DNA of 64,000 bases. It comes from Anarhynchus alexandrinus. Lineage: Eukaryota; Chordata; Aves; Charadriiformes; Charadriidae. Under the pieces are notes generated by a model. That model did not search any database, had not been told where the DNA came from, and worked only from the letters and a program-made list of their open reading frames with translations. Positions 11,501-26,500 of this stretch are shown here, in pieces. How positions within the stretch are numbered: position 1 is the stretch's first letter; each line of letters begins with the position of its first letter. Location of the stretch: the NCBI GenBank assembly GCA_008711295.1, contig VUYV01000041.1, positions 3,110,368 to 3,174,367 on the forward strand, read 5' to 3'. The position numbers and the translations under genes were made by a program.

Positions 11501-14500
11501 GATTCTGGTAAATTATCCATCCCCAGCTTTAAGAGGGGTACCCTTCCAGGAGAGTTTTCCTGCCTCTCCTTGTCAGCTGTATCTTGTCACTACAATCTGG
11601 ATTACTGCAGCTTGCTCGGGTGGCACAGGTGGAATCAATGTGGACAATACAGCTGTGCAAAATATTTCAGTTCACCTCGGCTAAAGCCAGTTGCTGCAGC
11701 TTCACTGTGCTTCACATCCACTACTGGTTGATTCCTGCAACGCTTCAAAAACTAATCCAAATCTTTCAAAATCAGGACCTAAGACATGGAGTAGGACAAG
11801 ATTTGGGAACAAGGGTTGCATTTTTAGCTGCCACGCACCAAGTACTGTTATTGCTGGAATGTAGCTTGCAGGATAGCTAGAGTGTCATGGTGCTTTCTTA
11901 AGGGACTTGGTTTTGCAGTGAGTTCTGTGGGAAACTAAAGGTGCTCAGATTCTGGCTACACAGTGCTTCATAGCAGTAAGTCCAGAGGTCTATGCAATTG
12001 CAATAGTAACATTCCTGATGCTCAAACTAGCTTGGCTATGATAACTTATGCCTTGTTGTGTTGACTTTTGGTTCTAGAGCATTGTGTCAGGACTGCCTTT
12101 CAAGACTCTATTAAAGCTGTAATCTCTGAATGCTCACCAGGCTGTCCTATTTAGATCTCAGAAACCTGTGTATGCATTTTTTTTGCTGCTGGTCAGGGCA
12201 TTGCTCTTTGCTCTTGATCTCTTACCCCTTACAGTACAACAATCCTTCGCTTTTCAACAGGATTATAAATTTATACATATGGCTTTGTAGGAGAAAAATC
12301 CTTTTCTAGTACAAGTAAAACATGTGAGTTCCTTTACTGCATCCCATCAGAAGTCTATGCAGTGATATGTCCTGCTTTTAACAAGTACCAGATACTTTAG
12401 AGAGAGATGTAGGAAGTCCTAATTATGTAATTTCTTGCACATTGGAGCCTATTCAGAACTTTCTTTTCTTAGTGGTAGACTTATATTTGAAATGGTAAGA
12501 AGTCTTCCTTTATTTTAAAACAACAACAACAAAAAACCTTACCTGGAACAGATGTGGTTTATTTATTAAGAAATAGGGAATCTTAATTCCAGTCGTCTTG
12601 TGCTTTTAGCCTTAGTGAGACTAGCAATAGAATTGTTTTGTGGATAAACTCATTCTTATGTGATCACACTCACACACACAAAGGCTTACATTAAAAAAGA
12701 ATACAGAAATTCACTTGCTTTCTAGTGATGAAAAAACATTCTGTGGAACTTCTCATTTTCCATGTCTCTTTTATGATCCCTCCCATTCATCTTGTCTGTC
12801 AGCGAGGCAGTCTTTTTAATAATCTCTCGTCATATGGAAGTCTTTCTAAGCCTCTAATCACTTTCATCATCTGTCCTTGAATTCCCTTTATTTCTTAAAA
12901 TCTTTAGTACGTTTAGAGGAAATAACATAAAGGGACCTAGAAGGATTAAAAATGTAAAAAACCCACCAAAACAAAAACCCAAACAAAAAAACCAAACCAA
13001 GTAACAAAAAAAAAAAACCCAAACAAAAAAAACAAACCAAGTAACAAAAAAAAAAACCCAAACCCACCCAAGCCAAAAAAAACACCTCACCCACAATTTT
13101 AGGAGAAAGAGATTTAATCTCCTGGTGTTCCTTTAAATGCAAAGATTGCTGTAGAAGAAATGCTTGTTCTGGGCTTTTGTGACTTGTAACCAAACCTCCA
13201 GATATTTTGTGCTCGAAGAAGTTATGCACACTTTTCCCACAGTTCCCTCATGTTTTGACACAAGATGAAGATAATTTGATGAGACAGAATATTGTTAAGA
13301 CCTCCAAGTGTTTGGTTTTAAATCCACAGTGTATCTAGAAATCTGTGAAACCTGTCAAAGAGTAGGCTGCATGACGCGGGAGTATTGGAAATAAGAGAGG
13401 GAAACCACAATTGTAATGTGAACCCAAAAAAGACAGATTAGCTGGTTAGAACTGAAGAAAAGCCTGGTTTGTTCATGTAAAACAGTAATAATGTTTTGAT
13501 TATTTTGTCATTGTGGGACTGTTTGGAAAACTGTAACTTCTTAATTTTTTTGCTAGTGCCAGAAAGGAACGTTAGGAAGTTTACAAAGCTGGTATCTTTT
13601 TTGGTATACTTTGAGTTTTGGGATTAAATACATCTAAAAGCTAAAGGTCAATGTCAGGTGTAATTTGTTGTTGTCAAACAAAAAAAAAAAAAAGGAGGGG
13701 GGAAATTATTGCTGTACAGCTTAGTATAGTACTGCTGTGCTCCCCTGATCCTGCAAGGTGAACCTCTTTGGTAGAGTTATAAGCCATAAGGGTTGTATTT
13801 TCATGCAATCCATCTTCTCCCTTCCAAGACAAGATGACAATTTTAAACAGTAAGTAGAAGTGGGGATGCATGTTCTTTTCAAGGCTTAAGCTGATTTTTA
13901 GGTTTGGAAGTTTTATACTTAAACCTTCCATAGTTCTTGGTCTCCACATGGAAAATTCACATCTCTGAAGATTGTACAGTATCTCCTTTCCTTTGCTGTG
14001 CTTTTGATTCATCCTTATTGCAGTGGATGGTATTGCTTGCAGGTGTGTGGCATCTATTATCAGCTTTTTAAATGTTAGGTCTATTTTTAAAAAAAAAAAG
14101 TCACTGGGGGAAAAACACCAACCTTTTTCAAAAAGAAAACAAACCAGAACATGTAACTGTCCTTCTGTCAGGTTGCCAGTGGTGATGTAGGGGGATGCCA
14201 ACAGCTCTAGATTCCTAGCTTGCTTATTGTCGTCATCTCCATAGGTAAGGCTTTAGCTAGGCACCACCTGGCACAATGTCTGCATTGAGGCTGAGCCTTT
14301 CAGGGTTTGGCTGGATTTGACATCTAACATTGTCCAGGCTAAAAAGATTGCCACTGCCCATTGTCCAGTTTTAGTTGTTTTGGCACCATTAGCAAGCGTG
14401 CAGCTTTCATCTTCACCGCCACAGTGATTGTGGTTTTGGGAAAGACCTGTGCGGGAGATGAGTTTCTGTGTAGTGTTGGGGAATGATGGAACGTAATTCT

Positions 14501-17500
14501 CACTTTTCATTTATATATCTAGATAGAGAAACTTTGCTAAAGAGCATTTGCATTATTGTTAATGAGGGTTGCAAATATCTTCAGTATTTAAAGTTTTCTG
14601 CCCTTCCCTTAGTCTGAAAGAAGAGCAGAGGATTAATATGCAAAGCCAAAAATAAACCTGCTGTTCTAAAGCCTTGACATATGGGACCTGGTATGCAACT
14701 GGGATGGCTTGTATCTGTGCAGCTAACCTTTTTCAGACACTCAGTAAGTGAGAACTCCTCTAAGGCAGGGGTTTTTTTTATATCATTGTACATAATATAA
14801 GCTTTAATTTAGGAGCAAGGATGAGAGTGCAGGGAGGTCTCTGCTGGCTGAGGTGTCAAGAATATCTACAAATTGTGAGCTGTGATGCTGTTATTGTAGA
14901 AAGCTGAAATTAGGCTCTTTTTTATTTTCTTTTTCTTTTTCCCCCAGAAAAAAAATCCGGAAAAGTTTAATAATATTGGGAGTTTACCCACTTGGTTATT
15001 GTTCTGTTTAGGTATTGCAACTGGGTAAAATTCCAGAGTGCAGAACTTATGGAAACCACTGTTAATATTTTCTTAGTTACCTCTGTGTTGGATGCTGAGA
15101 CTACAGTGTACTTTAATGGACCTTTAATATAAAATATTTGGCATCAATTCTAAATACTTCTCCGTTAACCTTTACTATAGGAGGCACCTTTTCCCTTGTT
15201 TACCTATTTGTGTACAGTTTCGTAACAGTTACCTTCCTTTGTAAAGTTTTGTTTCAGTTGCTCCAAATCAAGAAGTTACGTGCGGATGCAAAGAATTAAC
15301 ACTGTGTTATTGAGTTAAAATGAAAATGTGATCCAAGTAGTGCTGAATCCATTGAAAACTTTTGATTGACATCAGTGGCCTATGGAACCAATCTGGGGTG
15401 AATTAGCACAGCCTTATGGAAAATTCTCTACATATTAAGTGTTCTTTACCGGATGGTAGATGCTACTTCCAGTTTGTATTATAATCTCATCTAGTTTAAA
15501 CCAGGATGGTATAGGAGGATTTTCATCTTTGTTTTTGTTTTGTAAATAAATGCTCTTGTAGTTGGTTTAGCTAAAAATATATAGAAACCTGTTCAGTTTC
15601 CTGGCAAAAGTTGTGACAAAACCAGTAGTGTGTGTGTGTGTATATCTAAGGACTGCAATAATTAAACACTGATTATCTATGTCATGTGATTTCTGTTAAA
15701 GTTAATAGGACTATGGCTTTCAAAAAGGCTACTCGCATTTACAAGATACTGCACCATTTGCTTCTCAAGCATTAAATAAGATTTTTTTTTTCTATTGACT
15801 TCCTAATCCTGTGTTTAAAGCAAGGTTTTTCAGTTGAAGATGAAGCATTATGGTGGAAGTTGGTGTTTTAAAGATAGGGAAGACTGCAATGCTCTGAAGT
15901 CAGTTTATATGCGCAGGAGGTGTTGATTTATAGGGTGAGACAAAGCCTTGCACAGAGCTGGTGGAAATGTATGTCCTCCATCCTTAAGGAAAACCTACCA
16001 GCACCAAGAAAGCAAGTAACACAGCTTACAGGAAATGTGAGGAGTCAGTGCTTTGGGGTCTATGGATTACTAGTTTTTAAATCTAAGTTGGCTTTATGTG
16101 CTACAAGAATTACTGTGACAGGAACAGAAACCTTGTTAGGGTAAGTTGATGTAGCAAGTTTCTCTGGTTTTACAGCATTTGCTCCTTTTATTCCATGTTA
16201 TTCCAGTGCATGTAATACAGAAATTACAATTAAGCTAGTGCTTGTTGTTCAAATGCAAAATGATATAAATATGCAGAAAATGTGCTGCTTTGTACCAGCA
16301 TGTCTGTACAGGTGAGTGACGCCCAAAGATCAAACTGACAGACCAATTAGAACTGACTTAACATTTTTCTAATTCAGGGCAGTACAGCTTAGTAGTGTAC
16401 TGTACTGTAAGTGTGCTAAGGAGTTCCGAAGAGTCACTGCTTCACCCTCACTTCCTAGGAGATAAATTTAGATTAAATGGGAGGTGGCTGTTTGTTGAAC
16501 TTTAGTGATCATTGACTGTGTTTTTGGATTACAGTAGACAAGAACCTTTGGTTGAAGGCTGCAGACAGCTGCAAGGAAAGGTGGAAACTTTGGAACCAAG
16601 TAGGGTCAAACCCAGTACTAATCTCAAAGAGACATTTAGTATTAGAAAGACTAGATGAACAGATCTGGTTGAGTGAGAGTTGCCTAGATCAGATGTGAGG
16701 AACTCTTCTTTCTTAAGGAGGGTCAAAGAAGACTTTTGACTGTCCACTCATTCACAACTTCTCCTCCAATCTGCAGCATTGCAGGTTGCCACTTTTGCCC
16801 TGCCAGCTTTCCCAAAGCTGCTCAGAGCTATCTTGTGTGAAGTCCGTTAACAGCACCCTAGCATGGGGCTCCTTCACCCCCACTGTGGTCGTATTGTGCT
16901 TACAGATTTTGCACCCCTCCCAGTGCCAAGCATCTTCACTCAATGTGCCAGGGCTGAGGGGCAGGGGAAGTGTGTGGATGTGTGGGCAGCTTTTGGCCAC
17001 GGTCAGGGCAATAGCAAAGATAGTAGGGACACACGATGGTTAAGAGGAATAGAAGTGGGACTTTACATGCTCTGCCCAGAATGAAGTCACTCCCACTTTC
17101 TCTCTCTCACTCTTTTTTTTTTTTTTTTTTTTTTTNGAAGTGTCTAAATGTTGTAGATGCTGTGAGTGAGACAGAATTTCATCTGTAGTAAATTTTGAAT
17201 GTACTGGTCTGGAGCCTTTCAATCCACATTTGATATTTGTGCTGTGTGTGGACACTGAATTATCAGTGTCAATAATGTCATACCAGTGTCAATGTATTAT
17301 AATTATTTTATTATTATAAAATAATAAATTATTTTTATCTTACATAAGTCTAGAAGAAACATGAGTTCAAATCCAAAAATTATAGTAACCAGGAAAGGAC
17401 AGGAGAAATGCTTCTTGGTGTTGGGGGTGGGGCACATATTAAAAAAAGCAAAGGAAGAAAAGATAATAATGTATTATTAGTGTGAGAGTGACTAATAGAG

Positions 17501-20500
17501 TAAAAATGTTAAGCAAGAAATGTACATTCCCCCTATGATATGTCTTTTTGTTAAGGCATTTTGTTGAAGGAAAGCTTAGTTAAATGTCAACTTCTGGAAC
17601 CCTTTGTTCTCATACCTGCCTTGATTCTCTAGTGTTTACCAATAATGCTCTGATACATTGGGTTATGAAGAGGATGCATCCTGTATCGCGTGCCTTTGGA
17701 TTCCCTTTGGTCTGGTAAAATCAACTTGATTACACTTAAGGAATTATATATCTGGCTTGCTTGCTTTTTTTTTTTTTGTTTGTCCTTAAACCTCCAAGAA
17801 GAATCTGGATGTATTGAAGCAAGTGTGAAAAATTGGATTTGGCTAGAATCAGGCTAAAAATTTATGCCAGAGGTCAGGTGTAATTTTCTTGTTTCCCTTC
17901 TTGACTCCACACAGATGACTTGAAAATAAAATAAAGTGCTTCAATACTTGGTATTACTCCAGTTACTGATGCATATGTATAATATGGGGGTGTGTAGCTC
18001 TTACTTACTATGTTAGGAATCTTTGTTAGACTAGAAGTTTTGGCAGGAATAACACAATTCTGTGTCATGCTTGTCCCTGATATTTGTTGCCAGATTAGCA
18101 AAGTATCTCTTCACACAGATTTCTGATTTCTTTCTTCCCCCTTCCCTCTTATGTCCAGAAAAAGCAGTCATCTTTCTTCATTCCTCCTCCTTCCATACCT
18201 TAAGGAAGAAATCTGGTTACATCTTGTAACATGTAAACGTTCCTTTTTTGGACCAAATTACACAATTTCAGTTTTGATGAACAAAAGAAGGATGACAGCC
18301 TGCTCCTAAGATAAGAGTTACAGGGGTATTTTTAGGAATGTCTTTTAAAGCCAGGTAGTAAATGGCAGCAGACTGATTCGGTAGCTGCCAGGCTCCTGTT
18401 GTGCTAAAATGTGCCCAGAAGGTTGACAATGAGTTTGCCTTACTCTTATGTGTTGTCCTGCTCAGCTTTTTGTGAAGGTTTCTACAGTAGAACCCTTTCT
18501 TCACGTGTGAATTCATGCAGTGGGTGACACTCAGGCTTTTCTGATAATACAGCACCATCACAAGCCTGGGATCTGTACAAAAATTATGCTCCTTCTGTTC
18601 TGTGCAAGTGGATTGCATTTGGTAGACCTTTGTACCAGAGGCATGGGAAAGCTGGGGGATGAGAGAGAGTGAAAGCATTTCTTAACAAGACCTGAGGAAG
18701 ATTTAAGAAAAGGGGAAGAGGACAATGAGAAGATCTTTGACAATCAGTGATAGTTTATCCTCTGTTTGCCAGTAGGTATATAAGGAAATTCTGAGGCTGT
18801 CTGTGTTGGCCCTCGCATGTTTTGTTCCCATAAGCTATATGGATGTGGTCCTAAGTAATTTGTCTTGGGAAGCACCAAGGACGGTTACTGTCTGTAAGAG
18901 CTAGATGCTTACTGCTACTGGTAAAGGAGGTGTGCCATTATCAGGTCATTCCATTGTGTCTTTCCAGTGTTAACTCCTGTGGTATTCTCTATAGTGCACA
19001 GAGAGATCCCATTGAGCAAATCCTCTATTTGTGATATTTATGAAACTGTCTCCCTTTGGATTTCTACCTGAGGGGCATCATTGTGCCTTGCAATATAAAT
19101 TTAAGGTAGAAAAAAATGCGCCTTTCTTTTCTGTGCATTTTCTTTTGCCTCCAAGGAATACTTTTTTCTCTCTTTTTACCAAAGAACTGGAAAGTCTTGG
19201 ATTACGGGTAAATGTTCAGGAGGATGAATAAGACATGACCTGGCAAAGCCCAGTCTGAAAGTGATCAAGTGGAATCTCTAGTGACATTCATAAAACTTGG
19301 TGTCAAGCTTTTGTTTGTGATTTATTGATGCCAGAAGCTATGATATTCTTTTAGGTTTAGGAAGCTGGGCTTTGAGTGCAGTAACTTACAAATTAGTCTT
19401 TCACAAAATGTTTTGACCTATGTTGCCACTTTTCATGCATACTTAGGTGGGATTTCTCATTTACTAGTGAATATGTACATTATGCTGTAGCATATATGCC
19501 AAATGCTCTTTAGTTTTGAATAAGTACTTTTGCAATGAAGATACACCCACTTGTGGTGTTTTGAAACAAATAGCCAAGCCCTTGTTTCAGTTATTCTTGT
19601 TTGGACTTGAGAAAGTCAACTAGAATAATCTGTGTGCTCTGTGCCATTATGCGGTGTGGCAGTTAATGTCAGAGAAGGTTGAAGTTCAGTAATTTATTTG
19701 AAGGGTAGCTATGTTTTGAAATGAAGTCTAGAGCAGTGGTGACAATGTTAGCCTAAGGTTCTGGTGACATGGGTTCAGGCTACTGTGGCAGCTCCCAGCC
19801 CTTGTGTAATGATGGCAGTCATTTAACCTCTCTGAAGAGAGCAGGATTTTTCCCAATGCGCACAAGTGAGGGGATAAATACTGTAAAGGATACGTATTTC
19901 AGAATCATTAGCCATCTGGTTGGACTTTAAAAAAAACCCTCGGACTTTTTTGTGGAGATCCAAAAATATGCAGTGGATACATGCTCCTGCTTTCCACAAC
20001 AGGCAGATTTTAAGACTATCTGCCATAGGTGCTTCTTCCCCCCAAAATTGTCTTGTCTAATTGTTTGAAATTAGGCATCTGCTCTGGTAGTTGTGTAGGG
20101 CACCCTCTAGCTAAGAGGGGTACAGCTCTTGCATGTGATCTCTGTTGATTTGGTAGAAGCTTAAACTAAATCACATGCAGGTGAGCATCTGAAGCTGTGT
20201 GAAACTCAGTCCTCTCTAAATAGCTGTGTAGCGGTTGATATTGCAGGCACTGAAGAAAAGATGCAAATTTCACCATTTTTCATGCATTTTAGGACTAGAT
20301 GTATGCACTGAATATCTAGGCATCTGTGCCAAATCAACTTTACTCTTGAGTGGGACTTAAAGTTCCTTTTATTAGACAGACAAGCAAAAGGTTTTTCTGG
20401 CTCTCCCTCTTGCACTGTGCATTCTTAATATTACTGAATCTTCATTTCACTTATGCATAAGTGCACTGTTTTAGGAAAACATTTTTTTTAAAAAAAAAAT

Positions 20501-23500
20501 CTGTTTTGCCAGCTTTGCCATTATGCATTGAAACTGTTGGTCTCTGGTTGCTCAGAAATTTGGCAGTACAGGATGTTACCTTTCCTTTCCCCTCCTCTCT
20601 CTGTTTTGGCTCAATTATGATTATTATAAAGTGCTCCTGCTGTGAGAACTGTACAGAAATGCATTCTTTTTCTCTGTGTAGTTAAGCCAGAATCAAATTG
20701 TGGAAGGGTTGCTTCTTTTTTTTTTTTAATAAATTAAGAAAGGTGAAAAAATACCAATGTGTGACTTGGAAATAAGAAAAGTAATCTCAAGTTTACCTTA
20801 TCTTTACTGCAAGAAAGTAAAAGATTGCTTCTGTAAATCTGTAGGGCTCTCTTTATTTCTGGTAGCAGCATGTGTTTCTGATAATGTTAAGTTTGACAGT
20901 GTTTTGCACTTTGTTAGTGGTGCACTGAATTGGAATTAGACTGATACTGACTTCTGTGTGTCATCTTGTGGGAGACTTGAGGCTGCAGGCAGATGAGACT
21001 GCTTCCAGGGCATTCTGATCAGCTGTGTCCTGCAACACCACTGGGTTATTTCAATAGCGCAGGATTAGGCCTTCTGCAGATGCTATGTGTAGTAACTTCA
21101 TTAATGAAAACAGGCATTTATGACCTTACAGCATGTCAGTGAGGAGTCAGAAAGAGACAAGCTTTTAGTAATAGGAACTGGGAGCACACAGCCACAGTGT
21201 AAAGTATTTGTATTGTCTTGTTATAGGTGTTGCTGATGCAAAAAAAGTAATAAATCATTCTTTCAGCAAGGTAGGCATCACAAGGTTCAGAAATTCAGAA
21301 CTTGATTTTTAAAAAGTCCAAGGCAGGAATTTCTGTAGGAATTTTTTGAACATGGAATTGGAAAGTGTGATTGAACTTGTTTCATTGTGTATATATGATA
21401 CTACTTTGGGTTTGAAGTAAGCTATTTTTTCAGTACCTTTTTCTGTTTGTTTAATGAGTTCACCTTGGCCTTGCCTAACCTACAGCAAAAGATGTAATGA
21501 TAGGACATATTAGACAGTTTATTATTCCTCATGTGTCTGTCAGACCTCAGTCTACCTTAACCTTTTTGGCAGGTTCTGCCAATTAAAATGAATCTTCCCT
21601 AAGGAGCAGCAATCTAGTTTTCTAAGACAGGATGTAAAGTTGTATAGTGTTTGAGCATATGCAGTGAGTCTTCGCATCTTGGAAAGAAGTGCCATGTGGT
21701 AAGTTTTCAATGTCGCTCTTACATGCTGTTTATATGAGACTACTTTATGCCCAGACACTGGCAAGTATTAGTGCTGTCGTGTTCATTTTGTAAAGTAGGT
21801 GTGGCTGAAAAAGGAACCCATATAGCACAGTGACAGGGTAGAAGAGCAAAGACGACTGAAGTTTGAGGTGCAAAGACTGTCTTGGAGTGCTGCTGTTCTA
21901 TTAAACCGTGTATAGAATTTATACTCAAAGGCTCCAGTTGAGGTCCAAACTAGAGGGTGCCTGAGAAAATATGTAACTTAACTTGCATAAATCCTGGCCT
22001 TCCAGAGACAGATTATAATATGTCTTTATGATGATCTTCTAATTTCCTCTATTCCAATCTTCAGAGTAAGAATGCCTTAGTTACCCTTGTAAGTGCTTCT
22101 TCAGCGTGATCTGTCAGTGAATTCCCAGAACTGTAATGTCTTCTTTTCAGAATGTGCGCTGTAATCTTCACTGTGTAGTTGCTCTTGCTGTTCCTAAATG
22201 GACATTTTGAAGAGAATGGGAGAAAGGAGGGAGCTGGGGGAAAGAGGAAATTTCTGTCCTTTATCTACAGGCTCAAATCAGTGTCTGAGTTAAGTAAATT
22301 TGGGTATGATCACTCAGACTCATCAATCCTCAAGTGTAACTGTGTAGTTAATATTTGTGCCTGCCTGCTTGTGACTGACAGTACATAGGGAGTTGCAGCA
22401 CTGGTCCCTGTTCCTGCGGACACATAGTTTATCTTGCCACTTTCTCTCACTTCGTCTTTCTCTAGCAATGAGAAAACAAAGGTGGTTCAGCCTTATACCA
22501 TTATTATAGATACTGATTTAATTAACTTGTACTGAAGTTGTTAATACAGAAACTGAAATCTTAACTGAGGACTTGGGTTAGAATTTGCATATTTAAAAGT
22601 GGAGAAAGTAATTTTATGTTTAAAATGGAACCCTGATACTGGTTTGGGTTTGTTTTTTTAATAACATTTATGTCTAATTGTAGGAAAATAAAGGGGTACA
22701 ATTAATATGTACACTGCTAGGTAAAATAGCTTTAAAATGTCACATAGAGTTATTCATATTATTAATATCCCTTGCACATTGCAATAGTCTTTAATTTCTA
22801 TTTTTAAGAAGAAATTTTTGTCTCTGGTTACATCCAGTGTAGCTTGCTAATTTTAGGGGTGTGAACTCCTCATGGTTTAGCGAGACAACGTTTTAATAGC
22901 TGTCTGAATACGTGTTTAAAATTTATCACTGTATGTTTCTATGTAGGGCCAAATATGTTGCTTATGATGGTGCTGTTTTGGTGACCAACAGGCTGATGGA
23001 CTGATAAATAAATACTTTAATAAAAATAGGGTTAGTGAATTGGAAATGGGAAGAAATTCTCATTCCGAGATAATTTTGGACAGTCTCATGTCTTAATATC
23101 CATCATATCCATGTGTTTTAATACTACAGAGTTAGAATTGGCATGGAAGTATGGTGTTTGAGCTGAGATTTTTAAATTTATATATAAGAGGCAGTGAACT
23201 TGCCATGTATTTTACTAGCCAACACATGAAGCAATATCTTTATTTCCTGTAGTAATCATTCTTTGCTAAATTTGGGGAAGCTTTAATTTTAGAAGGGTAG
23301 TGCCTGGTACCGTCCAGTGCTGTGATTAACATACTGGGAAGATTCAGATCTGAGCGCTCTGAGACTTTAGTGATAAAGTTGCCTCATTCTCTGAAATGTC
23401 TTTTCCTCCTGGGGCAGACATGTCTATCTGTTTCATTGTCTTCGCAATAGCAGTAAGATTTAGGAGACAGTCATGTTAACAAAGGTACAAAGTGTCCTCA

Positions 23501-26500
23501 ATTCAACAGCTCATTTCCAAACACAAAAAACCCTTGGCATGATCACAGCAGATGTTCTTGCTTTTTTGAATGTTGAATGCTCAGAAGGATTCCTTAGGCT
23601 AACACTATGCTTAGCTTTCTTCTGCCTGAGCAGGGTTTGCATTGTTTATTCAGCCCTTTGTCATTTTAAAAAGGGAGAATGACTACAGGTGGTGCTCATG
23701 CATTGTTTGAAATTGTAAGTATATGTTATATACTCTGCATCACTTCTGTATACTTTTTTTTCAGAAGTGAACAAATTGACAATGTGAAAATATTGCAGTG
23801 TTCTGATATGTGAGCTTCCCAGAAGACACACTTGTATTCTTAATCTCCTTATTCTGAATTATGTCAAGTCATCCCATTGTTCCCACCAAAGTAATGGACT
23901 GTCTCTACTGTATAAAGCTCTTTTCTGGCAAGGTGTGTTCTTCATGCAACATGGCGTGCTCAAAATAACTTTTTTTTTTCCTAAATTGACTCAGAACGCC
24001 ATGTTCTTGGTATGCTAGCTATTACTCTTGCAGGTGCCAAATGAAGTTTCCTAATTGCTATACGTTAACTTAAAATGAACAGTTTGCACCAAATATGTAT
24101 TTTCAGTAGTAACAACTTTAGACTTGGGGTTGTCTGTGTTTTGTGGGAGAGAAGCAAAGAAGATGAGGACATAATATTATTGCCATAATAGATGCCATCT
24201 TGTGTTTTCTTTTCTTTTATACATACGTACACACACATATATATGCATGTATAAAATGTTTATATTCTTTCTATACTTTATATATTTTACCTTTCTTTTC
24301 CTTTCAGAAAAACGAGCACAAACAGAATGATGAATATTGTATTTATCTTAGAAACTCTGACTGATCTTTCCTCCCGTGTTTTGTTTGTGGGGGAAAAAAA
24401 AGAAAGATTGTAAAATTGCACTATGTGAAATGCATTGAATGTGATTTGATTTTTATTTTCATTTTTAAGCTATATTTCATACCAGTCCCTGCAGTTTTCC
24501 ATCTCTGGGAAAACTTGTATAGAAATTGTAGTTTATCAACTTCATTATGAAAGGACAAAGTTGAGAGAATAGAACCAAGGGCCAGGAAGATTAGGAAGTC
24601 ACTGTTAAGCATTGTTCTTGTGCAAGCTACCATAAGAAAAAAGTATTTTATTGCTCTTGGCTCAGGACATATCCTCTTTTGGGATTTAATGGCCAATAAA
24701 AATTACAATAGCAACATGATTGGTTCTTTTTATTTTAAACGTTAGTATTTGAGTGGCTAAACTGCTGCTACACTTGCATGTGACACCATAACTTTAGCCA
24801 GAAGTCTCATAAATTGACTTGCCTATGATGGTTGTAGTGCTGACAGTACTTGGATTTGGTAACAAAGAACGAGTGCTATTGTATCAGCATATATTTTTCA
24901 TAACATTACAGAAAACCCAGAAACCCCCTGAACAGCCCTAAAGATTCCTCATGTTACAGCTCTAAATCCTGTCCAGAGCTTTTGTGAAACTGATGGATCA
25001 TTTTTCAGATTCTTTGGGTATTTTTTTCCCGGTCTGAAGCATGCAGATTTCCCATCACCTCCTGGACTAACCTTTCTCTTCTCTTCCTCTGCATCCGTTT
25101 CACTTTCGACTAATACATTCTTAGCCCATTTGTCTCATTAGTTTTCATCTCTCTTTGATACTTTTAAATTGTTTGTTAAGAGATTCAGATACTTGTTTCC
25201 AAAGTTTTTCCTTTTTAATCCCTTAGAACTATAAACAGTATGTTCCATTGTTAAATAAAAAGAGAATAGGTAAAGTCCTCAGTGAAGATAAACTGGGAAT
25301 GAGATTAGCCTGTTTAGGTTTGTGCATAGAATTTAAAATGGTTAACTTTGTCCTGGGTGTTTGTCAAGACACTGGTGTTTAAGGGCAGAGGCAGAATGGC
25401 AAATCCGAGTTAATGGGTAGAAATGAGAGGTACTTGTAATCAAGATGAAAATAAAACATGGACTTTCTCTTCAGTGTTTGTGCTGGAGACAAAACTGCAA
25501 GGAGTTAGCAGGACTAACCCCCCTTCAGAAGAACAGCAAGCGTAGGACCTCTTTGTTATAGAGAAAGAAATACACCAAGTAAATAAAGGCCTTAGTATAA
25601 CCTCAGTGATGTGCAAGGCTTTAAAGCAAATAGATCTCTGAGCAAATTTTCAAGGAGAGAATAATGAAATACTTAATTAAAGACTTGAAGGTAAATAGAA
25701 AATGAAATAAGTTTAACTTTTGGTTTAACCAGTGGTGGATCCTGCCAGTTAATATGGTCTGTTATCTTAGGAAAGGTAAACATCATGTCTGCTGAATTCC
25801 CTGTGCTTAGAATATGAGTGTGGCCCTGAGTCAGTTTTGTTATGGTGCCATGAGATAAACAGTATGTGGAGATTTCACAGGGGATAGGGAAATAGAAGAG
25901 AGGTGGAGTTAGAGTTGGTTAATAATCTTGCAAAGCATCTGGTATAATTTTCCTTTAAGGAAAGAGAGGAAGTTTCTGCTATTAAATTAATTTTCATTTA
26001 ATGTATGTCATCCTGCACCTATGCACCAATAGCAAGGAGAAATATTTGAAATCAAGTTGAGTGTAGAAGAGAAAGATCTAGCTGCAAGTAAAGGTAGTAA
26101 ATCAAGGTAAAACTTTTATTCGTGGAAATAATGATGTTCTGAAATTACTTTCCAAACTTGAGGAGCAGGAAAAATACATGACTTCTTTTCAAAGGAAGCC
26201 TGATAGTTTATGAATGTTACTTCAGTATTAAGAGCCAGGAATTTCCTTTAAGTCCTTTGTTTCTATCCTGGAAATCATTTTACATGTTTCCTGAGGCTTT
26301 TGCATCTTTCAGGTCTGTTGAAGCGAATGTATTCTGTCTAATAAATATGACAGGAGACTAGTGACTTCAAAGGTAATGAGCCCAGACATCCTGTGAAAAT
26401 AATTTTTGTGTCCTCACCAGGTACTTAACCATTCTTGTACGGAGTTAAAGTCAGACACAGTTTGCCCATTATCTACTGGTTGGCCTGCTCGACCGTCAGT

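Noticed and set aside
13674..14201. 175-codon open frame on the minus strand
   Set aside because: It ends in a translated homopolymer (poly-Phe from an A-run), has no recognisable motif and lies in the intron. Chance openness is the simplest explanation.
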